DNA of 5,227 nt from Roseibacillus sp. (lineage in GTDB: Bacteria > Verrucomicrobiota > Verrucomicrobiia > Verrucomicrobiales > Akkermansiaceae): the NCBI GenBank assembly GCA_002729275.1, contig PBTP01000098.1:37622-42848 (forward strand), in the 5' to 3' direction. Below the pieces are notes generated by a model. That model was not told where the DNA came from, made no database searches, and was given only the letters and a program-made list of their open reading frames with translations. This document shows positions 1-5,227 of this stretch, one piece after another. Positions within the stretch are counted from its first letter, which is position 1, and every line of letters starts with the position of its first letter. The position numbers and the translations under genes were made by a program.

Positions 1-1
1 A

Positions 2-1465
2 TCATGCTAGGATCGGTTTGACGGGGTTCACATGTTCAACGCCCGTGAGACGCTGGTCGAGTCCCTGATGTCGAACGGTGAAGCGGCTGTGATCGATTCC
101 CATGCAGTGAAGAATGGTAGCATTCAGCTCATTAAGGTGGACGGGATTCTCTGCGATATTGTAGCTGAAATCATCAGTCTCCCCGTAAGTCATTCCTGCT
201 TTGATGCCGCCTCCTGCCATCCACATGCAGAAGTTGCGCGGGTGATGGTCGCGACCGTAGCTCTCCCGGGTCAGTTTGCCCTGGCAGTAGGCAGTGCGCC
301 CGAATTCTCCACCAAAGACAACCAGGGTATCCTCAAGCATTCCTCGCTCCTTCAAGTCCTTGATCAGGGCTGCGGTTGGTTGATCCACATCGAGACACTG
401 ATTCTTGATCTCCTTCGGCAGGTTCCCGTGCTGATCCCAGCCCCGGTGGAGGACCTGAACGACTCGGACCCCGCGCTCAATGAGCCGGCGGGTGAGGAGT
501 GCAGAGTGAGCGAAAGTGCCTGGTTTCTGGGCGTTTGGCCCGTACATCTCTAGGGTGGCCTTGCTCTCTCCCTTCAAGTCAGTCAGCTCCGGGACGCTAC
601 TTTGCATTCGAAATGCCATCTCATACTGGGCGATCCTCGTCTGAGTCTCGGGATCTCCAAAACGCTCGAAGGACTTCTCGTTTAGTTGACCAAGGGCATC
701 GAGCATGGCTCTTCGGTCGCCGGGAGACACGCCCGGGGGATTCTTTACGTAGAGAACAGGGTCTCCTGCACTCCGCAGTTTGACGCCGTCATATTTTGAG
801 GGAAGAAAGCCACTGGTCCACATCCGGCTGAAGAGTGCCTGGCTTGGGTTCTTCACGGTTGGGGTGAAGACAACAAAAGCAGGTAGATTCTGGCTCTCGC
901 TCCCGAGGCCATAGCTGAGCCAGGAACCGAGACTTGGTCTGCCGGGGACTTCGCTGCCTGTCATTACGAAGGTACAGGCAGGGTCATGGTTGATCGCTTC
1001 GGTATGAACCGATTTGATCATGGTAACCTCATCGGCAATTCCCTTCATATGGGGAACGAGCTCGCTCATGAGGATTCCTGATTGGCCGCAGCGTTCAAAG
1101 GCAAACTTACTTGGCGCTACAGGAAAGCGTTTTTGCCCGCTGGTCATGGTGGTGATTCGCTGGCCATTGCGCACAGAATCAGGAAGCTCCTTGTCGAAGA
1201 ATTTCTCCATCTGTGGTTTGTGATCAAAAAGATCCTGCTGTGCGGGGGCCCCGTTCATATGGAGGTAAATGAGGTTCTTTGCCTTGGGAGCAAAGTTGGG
1301 AAGACCGGGGAGTGCAGGATGGATATCCGCCTTCGAGGGGAGAGCTTGAGCGAGGGCTTTCTGAGAGAGCAGCTGAGCAAGGGCGATACTCCCTACCTTT
1401 AGGCCGGCACCTTGGAAGAACTGACGTCGCGACTGGAGGTGGTGATATTGGAGAGCAGGATCCAT
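2..1465 (-). CDS. DUF1501 family exported protein with Tat signal (partner of the upstream PSD1 cytochrome protein)
   Basis: This 487-residue protein is complete, from an ATG to a TGA at 2-4. Residues 12-17 (SRRQFF) followed by a hydrophobic stretch (about 20-33) and an ALA-type cleavage region near 38-40 form a twin-arginine signal, so it should be exported folded. The rest matches DUF1501 (Pfam PF07394), a family placed in the alkaline phosphatase/sulfatase superfamily. Recognisable blocks are [14 protein letters not shown] (71-84), [17 protein letters not shown] (154-170), GWDQHGN (342-348), GGEFGRT (385-391) and GRDHHP (404-409). The Asp/His-rich blocks are plausible metal ligands by analogy, but no substrate is known for the family. 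Length is normal. The start is fixed by an in-frame TAA nine bases upstream, which is the stop of the PSD1 gene; no other start codon precedes the Tat motif. No Shine-Dalgarno site is visible, so translation probably depends on coupling to the upstream gene. Six cysteines are present (126, 164, 357, 394, 413, 454). Family assignment is firm; enzymatic function is unknown. Confidence 0.95.
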   Translation of the reverse strand: MDPALQYHHLQSRRQFFQGAGLKVGSIALAQLLSQKALAQALPSKADIHPALPGLPNFAPKAKNLIYLHMNGAPAQQDLFDHKPQMEKFFDKELPDSVRNGQRITTMTSGQKRFPVAPSKFAFERCGQSGILMSELVPHMKGIADEVTMIKSVHTEAINHDPACTFVMTGSEVPGRPSLGSWLSYGLGSESQNLPAFVVFTPTVKNPSQALFSRMWTSGFLPSKYDGVKLRSAGDPVLYVKNPPGVSPGDRRAMLDALGQLNEKSFERFGDPETQTRIAQYEMAFRMQSSVPELTDLKGESKATLEMYGPNAQKPGTFAHSALLTRRLIERGVRVVQVLHRGWDQHGNLPKEIKNQCLDVDQPTAALIKDLKERGMLEDTLVVFGGEFGRTAYCQGKLTRESYGRDHHPRNFCMWMAGGGIKAGMTYGETDDFSYNIAENPVHLNELNATILHCMGIDHSRFTVRHQGLDQRLTGVEHVNPVKPILA

Positions 1466-1471
1466 GAGGGC

Positions 1472-4400
1472 TTAGTTCTTATTGACCACCTCATCGAGGT
1501 TGAGGAGCAGGTTTGCGACCAGGGTCCATGCCGCCAGTTGGCTTGGAGTGATGTCTGGATCTGGCGGGCTGTCCCCGAAGTTAATGATTTTGGTAGCGGC
1601 TTCTGGATCTCCCAGATAGCGATCCCTGTGTAGCCGCAGTGCGGTTAGCACAATCTGGGACTCTTCTCGACCGGGGTAGCGGGCAGTTACGAGTCGCCAG
1701 CCCCATCGTATGCGGTCCTCGGCGTTGGTGCCTCCCTCCTTCAGAATACGCTGGGCGAGGGCTCGCGCAGCCTCAACGTGTTGAACATCATTCATCAGGT
1801 GCAGGGCCTGCATTGGCGTGTTGCTTCGTCCTCGTATTGCACAGCTTTGCTCCCGGTTGGGGCCATCGAAAGTTGCCATGAATGGGGGCGGTGCGGTGCG
1901 CTTGAGAAATGTATAGAGGCTCCTCCGATATAAATCATCGCCCTTACCCTGTTTATAGTTCCTCGTATTGCTGGAGGCAAAACCCACTGGTTCCCAGATG
2001 TTGGGGGGTTGGTAGGGGCGTACGCCGCGGCCTCCAATTCTTGATATCATGAGTCCACTGAGGTTCAGGGCCTGATCTCGAATTACCTCGGCGTCGAGAC
2101 GGTGGCGGGGTCCTCTGGCCAGCAGGCGGTTTTCAGGATCCTTTTCCTGCAGTGCGGCTGAGGTAACCGAACTTTGGCGGTAAGCGTGGCTGGTCATGAT
2201 GCGCTTTACGAGCCGTTGGATATCCCAGCCCTCCTCGACAAAGTAGACGGCCAACCAGTCCAACAATTCTGGATGGCTGGGATACTCGCCCTGGGTTCCG
2301 AAATCCGCACTGGTTTTAACGAGGCCGGTGCCAAAAAACTGCTGCCAGAAACGGTTGACCGCGACGCGTGCAGTAAGTGGATTTTTCCCGTTCACCAGCC
2401 AGTTGGCGAGATCGAGGCGGTTATAGTCCCGGCCCTCAGGTTTCGCGGGAAGCGGGGGAAGGAAGGCGGGAACGCTGCGGGTGACCTCCTCGCCCGGGTT
2501 GTCATATTCACCGCGCTTCATGACGAAGCTATCCCGCTGCTTCGGCAAATCGGCCATTACAAAAGTAACTGCAGTCTGCTTGCTGATAGCATCTTTTTCC
2601 TGGAGAGCCTTTGTTCTTTGCTCCTGCAGCAGTTTCAACCCGGTAATCTCCCCAGCATAGGTGTGCCCGAGCCAATGATGAAAAATACGTTGGGTCTCGG
2701 ATTCAGGCCATTGGGCAGGGTCCTTACCTTTCACGGCCTTTTGAAGCTCGCCGGGCAGGGCCTTATTTCTCTCGTTTTCGTTCTGCGCTTTCCACGCCGT
2801 CCATGAGAAAGAGGGGTCAGAGGAAGGGCTGGTTTCGACCCGGCCCCCGGATTGATCCCAGAACACTTTTCCATCGAACTGGGTAAAAGCCCAACCGTTA
2901 AGCTTGGACCCTGGTTTGAGGCCTACCCTCGCAATGTCGACCTCCAGTCGGACCCACTGGCCCACTGCCGGCAGATCGCCAATTCGCTGGCGGCTGGCTG
3001 TATTCTGTGTGCCCCAATCGATGAGGTCTTTACCCCAGTAGGCGCGGTGCTCCCACGAGCCATCATTGAATTGTAGCATGAGCTGTGCCGGAGGATTGTC
3101 GGGGTCAAGGTAGACATGGGTAAAAAGGGTCATTCCCCGCTCAATGAGCAGAGGTGGGTTGGCCTCCGTAAAGTAGTGCTGGCTCAGGCCCTTGGCTTCC
3201 CGAACGTGCGCACGGTCTCCGGTGAATACGGGCTCCGGACGAGCAACGAATTTCCAGGGGGTGTTGCCGGCTGCGACCGCCTTGGAGGGCAGGCCATCCT
3301 CGATCCAGACGATGGTCTTGTCGGTGGAGGTCGGGGCCTCCGCGAGGCCTGCGGGGTCCGTGTAATTCACAGTCCGGACTTTCTCGGTGATCCCTTTTCC
3401 AAGATTCTTGATCGTTGTTTCCAGTTCAGCGAGCTTAGCCTGAGAGCCTGCGGCAGGCACCTTAATCACAGGGGGGGTGTCCAGTTTGTTGCCATCGAGA
3501 GCAGGGTCCGCTGTGCTGTGGAAGAAAGCATACATGGAGTAATATTCTTTCGTGGAGATAGGATCAAATTTGTGATCGTGGCAGACCGCGCAACCGGCGG
3601 TCAACCCCATCCAGACTTCCACGGTGGTGGAAGTTCGTTCAACTGCGTTACGATAGATCCACTCCTTGTTGATGCTTCCACCTTCACCGGTGGTGACATT
3701 ACACCGGTTGAATCCCGATGCGATTTTCTGATCAAGAGTTGCACCGGGCATCAAGTCGCCGGCCAGTTGCCAGCGGGTGAAGGCGGCGAAACTGACATTC
3801 TGATTAAAGGCTCGGACGACCCAGTCTCGATAGGGCCACATCGAGCGCTCGTTGTCGAGGTGGAGACCGTGGGTGTCAGCGTAGCGGGCAAGATCGAGCC
3901 AGTATCGTGCCATGTGCTCTCCATATGATGGGCGTTTCATCAGGTTATCAATCAGTCGCTCGATTGCCTCCGGGGACTGATCCACGAGAAAGGTATCGAT
4001 CTCCTCGGGACGGGGGGGGAGTCCTGTTAGATCGAGATAAATTCGCCGGACCAGGGTTTCGGGCTGGGCAAGGGGAGCAGGTGCAAGGCCCTCGCTTTTG
4101 AGACGACGCTGGAGGAGAAAGTCAATGGGACTACGTTCCCCATCAGGGATCACAGGTTTCCGAGGAGGGATAAATGCCCAGTGCTCCTCGTAGGCGGCCC
4201 CCTCGATAATCCATTGTTTCAGGAGATCTTTTTCAGCGGGGGATAGCTCCTTATGGGAGTCCGGCGGCGGCATGACCTCGTCTGGGTCCTGAGAGAGAAT
4301 CCGAATCCACGCCTCGCTGTTGTCGAGGTCGCCCGGCACGATGGCCTGCGTGCCACTGCCCCCTCCGGTGGCACCCTCATGAGTATCGAGCCGCAGTTTA

Positions 4401-4549
4401 GCCTCTCGCGTGTTTGCATCCGGCCCGTGACAGGCGAAACATTTATCTGCAAGGATGGGCCTGATATCCCGGGTAAAGTCGGGCGCGGCAAAGGCGGGCC
4501 CGGTGAGAAGAATCGCGCTTGCGAGTTTGGCGATAATGGGTCGGCGCAC
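1472..4549 (-). CDS. PSD1 family protein: planctomycete cytochrome c (PSCyt1) + DUF1549 + DUF1553, secreted
   Basis: This 1025-residue protein starts with a Sec-type signal peptide (about 1-21, basic start, hydrophobic core, cleavage after AFA). Next comes a PSCyt1 domain (about 25-95) with the heme c motif CFACH at 37-41 and MPPP at 93-96, where Met93 is a likely axial ligand. DUF1549 follows (about 140-345), showing [13 protein letters not shown] (216-228), CNVTTGEGG (283-291) and a second Cxx[13 protein letters not shown] (320-330). Residues about 410-580 form an insertion rich in aromatic residues and predicted strands, resembling a LamG/concanavalin-like module; this is inference. A charged linker (about 590-660) may be partly helical. 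DUF1553 (about 705-960) is marked by [18 protein letters not shown] (723-740), [15 protein letters not shown] (818-832), [20 protein letters not shown] (881-900) and [11 protein letters not shown] (911-921). The GTG start is chosen because an in-frame TAA lies nine bases upstream and the signal peptide begins here; the only other option is an ATT three codons upstream. The DUF1501 gene follows after six bases. It is probably a periplasmic redox or binding protein; the reaction is unknown. Confidence 0.95.
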   Translation of the reverse strand: MRRPIIAKLASAILLTGPAFAAPDFTRDIRPILADKCFACHGPDANTREAKLRLDTHEGATGGGSGTQAIVPGDLDNSEAWIRILSQDPDEVMPPPDSHKELSPAEKDLLKQWIIEGAAYEEHWAFIPPRKPVIPDGERSPIDFLLQRRLKSEGLAPAPLAQPETLVRRIYLDLTGLPPRPEEIDTFLVDQSPEAIERLIDNLMKRPSYGEHMARYWLDLARYADTHGLHLDNERSMWPYRDWVVRAFNQNVSFAAFTRWQLAGDLMPGATLDQKIASGFNRCNVTTGEGGSINKEWIYRNAVERTSTTVEVWMGLTAGCAVCHDHKFDPISTKEYYSMYAFFHSTADPALDGNKLDTPPVIKVPAAGSQAKLAELETTIKNLGKGITEKVRTVNYTDPAGLAEAPTSTDKTIVWIEDGLPSKAVAAGNTPWKFVARPEPVFTGDRAHVREAKGLSQHYFTEANPPLLIERGMTLFTHVYLDPDNPPAQLMLQFNDGSWEHRAYWGKDLIDWGTQNTASRQRIGDLPAVGQWVRLEVDIARVGLKPGSKLNGWAFTQFDGKVFWDQSGGRVETSPSSDPSFSWTAWKAQNENERNKALPGELQKAVKGKDPAQWPESETQRIFHHWLGHTYAGEITGLKLLQEQRTKALQEKDAISKQTAVTFVMADLPKQRDSFVMKRGEYDNPGEEVTRSVPAFLPPLPAKPEGRDYNRLDLANWLVNGKNPLTARVAVNRFWQQFFGTGLVKTSADFGTQGEYPSHPELLDWLAVYFVEEGWDIQRLVKRIMTSHAYRQSSVTSAALQEKDPENRLLARGPRHRLDAEVIRDQALNLSGLMISRIGGRGVRPYQPPNIWEPVGFASSNTRNYKQGKGDDLYRRSLYTFLKRTAPPPFMATFDGPNREQSCAIRGRSNTPMQALHLMNDVQHVEAARALAQRILKEGGTNAEDRIRWGWRLVTARYPGREESQIVLTALRLHRDRYLGDPEAATKIINFGDSPPDPDITPSQLAAWTLVANLLLNLDEVVNKN
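3578..3592 (-). other. Second CxxCH motif, within DUF1549
   Basis: These codons encode C320-A-V-C323-H324, in the context DHKFDPIS. From memory this [14 protein letters not shown] block is a recurrent part of DUF1549, so it is probably functional and not a chance match. Whether it carries heme c or binds a metal is not known to me. Confidence 0.6.
4427..4441 (-). other. Heme c attachment motif CxxCH of the PSCyt1 domain
   Basis: These codons encode C37-F-A-C40-H41, followed by GPD, the standard signature of planctomycete-type cytochrome c domains. The two cysteines would bind heme covalently after Sec export, with His41 as the proximal ligand. Met93 in the downstream MPPP motif is the likely distal ligand. 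The motif is read directly; heme binding is inferred from the family. Confidence 0.85.
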
Positions 4550-4645
4550 CTCGGAAATTTATCACGGCAGATCCCGGGGTAAAGAGGGGACTATACCCAA
4601 TCGCAAGCAGCTGCAGCGCCCTTGCTCCAAGCCGAATTCAACCTG
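4550..4645 (-). promoter_or_regulatory. galU-PSD1 intergenic spacer, possible weak promoter
   Basis: This 96-base spacer is the only non-coding stretch. On the minus strand it contains TATAGT (4590-4595), a reasonable -10 hexamer about 40 bases before the PSD1 start, but no convincing -35 hexamer stands 16-18 bases upstream of it. A purine run, GAGG, overlaps the G of the GTG start, so it is too close to act as a normal Shine-Dalgarno site. A separate promoter for the PSD1-DUF1501 pair is therefore possible but unproven; read-through from galU is the alternative. Confidence 0.25.
4603..4625 (-). other. Small imperfect hairpin after galU
   Basis: An inverted repeat (arms GCAAG and CTTGC, extended by three further pairs across a one-base bulge, with a six-base loop GCTGCA) lies about 20 bases after the galU stop. 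No T-tract follows on the minus strand, so it does not meet the usual form of an intrinsic terminator. It could slow or partly end galU transcription, or be chance in GC-rich DNA. Confidence 0.3.
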
Positions 4646-5227
4646 TCAGAGCTCCGCGGCAATGTTCTTGAGGTAGGCAGCAAGTTCTTCGGAAATATCA
4701 TCGTGGGCCAGGCCGAGCTCGATGTTGGTCTTAATAAAATCGAGCTTGTTGCCTATATCGTAGCGTTTACCAGCGAACCGGAAGCCATACATACCGTGAT
4801 CCTTGAGCATTTCGGCCATGGCGTCTGTCAGTTGAATCTCGTTATTCTTCCCCCGTGGGGTCCTGGAAAGATAATCAAGGATCTCGGGTTGAAAGATATA
4901 GCGGCCGGCTACTGCCAGGTTGGAGGGAGCCTCCTCAGGGGAAGGCTTCTCGACCAGCTGATCGAGAGTGAGGATATTGTCGGTAATGCCGGTGCCGCCT
5001 GCTATGCCGTAGCGGGAGACCTTGTCCCGAGCAACTTCTTCAAGAGCGACCACGGAGGCCTTCTTGGTCTCGTGGACTTCCATCATCTGCCGAAGGATCG
5101 GTTTTGTGGAATCAGTTGGCCTCAGAATGGTATCTCCGAGGAGAAGGGCAAACGGGTCGTTTCCTACAAAGGTCCGACCATGGGATACGGCATCTCCCAG
5201 CCCGTTGAGTTCTTTCTGCCAGACAAA
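4646..5227 (-). CDS. galU: UTP-glucose-1-phosphate uridylyltransferase, partial (N-terminus outside the window)
   Basis: The open frame runs without a stop from the right edge to a TGA at 4646-4648, giving 193 residues. The methionine at 5086 is internal, because the frame upstream of it encodes well-conserved family sequence (LNGLGDAVSHG, then NDPFALLLGDTIL). The family makes UDP-glucose from UTP and glucose 1-phosphate in the cytoplasm, supplying glycogen, envelope polysaccharide and nucleotide-sugar pathways. Visible signatures are LLGD (residues 29-32 of the visible part; the Asp is the expected Mg2+ ligand), VVALEEV, VSRYGI, LVEKPSPEEAPSNLAVAGRY (Glu and Lys of VEKP contact the sugar phosphate in characterised GalU), NEIQLTDAM and FAGKRYDIGNKLDFIKTNIE. 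Family members are usually about 290-300 residues, so roughly 100 N-terminal residues, including the nucleotide-binding GxGTR-type loop, are missing here. The C-terminus is normal. It shares its strand with the next gene, but the spacer leaves co-transcription open. Confidence 0.95.
   Translation of the reverse strand, partial: FVWQKELNGLGDAVSHGRTFVGNDPFALLLGDTILRPTDSTKPILRQMMEVHETKKASVVALEEVARDKVSRYGIAGGTGITDNILTLDQLVEKPSPEEAPSNLAVAGRYIFQPEILDYLSRTPRGKNNEIQLTDAMAEMLKDHGMYGFRFAGKRYDIGNKLDFIKTNIELGLAHDDISEELAAYLKNIAAEL

Noticed and set aside
32..553. A 173-codon open frame on the plus strand
   Set aside because: It is antisense to the conserved C-terminal half of the DUF1501 gene, including the GWDQHGN and GGEFGRT blocks; treated as a shadow.
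2174..2806. A 210-codon open frame on the plus strand
   Set aside because: It is antisense to the linker and DUF1553 part of the PSD1 gene, with no recognisable motif and no separate regulatory signals.
3116..3928. A 270-codon open frame on the plus strand
   Set aside because: It lies wholly antisense to the PSD1 gene, whose protein has clear family motifs throughout this stretch. The plus-strand translation shows no recognisable domain; long shadow frames are expected opposite GC-rich genes.
4603..4625. Intrinsic terminator of galU
   Set aside because: The hairpin has a bulge and a wobble pair and is followed by GATTGGG on the minus strand instead of a T-run, so it was kept only as a hairpin.
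4455..4676. A small plus-strand gene across the galU-PSD1 spacer
   Set aside because: It overlaps the signal peptide codons of PSD1 and the end of galU, and its translation is a low-complexity basic sequence without family resemblance.
4646..5086. Calling galU as a complete 146-residue gene starting at the ATG at 5086
   Set aside because: The frame continues upstream without a stop to the window edge and encodes conserved GalU sequence, so the ATG is an internal methionine.

Overview
The window holds three protein genes, all on the minus strand and close together: the C-terminal two thirds of a UTP-glucose-1-phosphate uridylyltransferase (galU, running off the right edge), then a large secreted cytochrome-type protein of the PSCyt1-DUF1549-DUF1553 (PSD1) family, then a DUF1501 protein with a twin-arginine signal, which ends two bases inside the left edge. 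Coding density is high. The only intergenic stretch is 96 bases between galU and the PSD1 gene. I see no RNA genes, mobile elements, CRISPR arrays or long repeats.

The PSD1 + DUF1501 pair is a hallmark of the Planctomycetota-Verrucomicrobiota-Lentisphaerota group, where such pairs occur in many paralogous copies. The moderately GC-rich sequence and the lack of good Shine-Dalgarno sites at both cassette starts fit that origin. I cannot decide between these phyla from the window alone.

Layout, in transcription order (right to left): galU (4646-5227, 5' end missing) makes UDP-glucose in the cytoplasm. A 96-base spacer follows (4550-4645) with a small imperfect hairpin and a -10-like hexamer. 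The PSD1 gene (1472-4549, GTG start) encodes a 1025-residue exported protein with one classical N-terminal CxxCH heme site and a second CxxCH inside DUF1549. Six bases after its stop, and in the same reading frame, the DUF1501 gene (2-1465) begins. These two are very probably one translational unit working together outside the cytoplasm, but the biochemical role of such pairs is not established. A link between galU and the pair (for example through polysaccharide metabolism) is only suggested by adjacency.

I found no clear new system. The points most worth a second look are the unassigned beta-rich insertion in the PSD1 protein, the second CxxCH, the in-frame PSD1/DUF1501 junction, the different export routes of the two partners, and the altered N-terminal motif of the DUF1501 protein.
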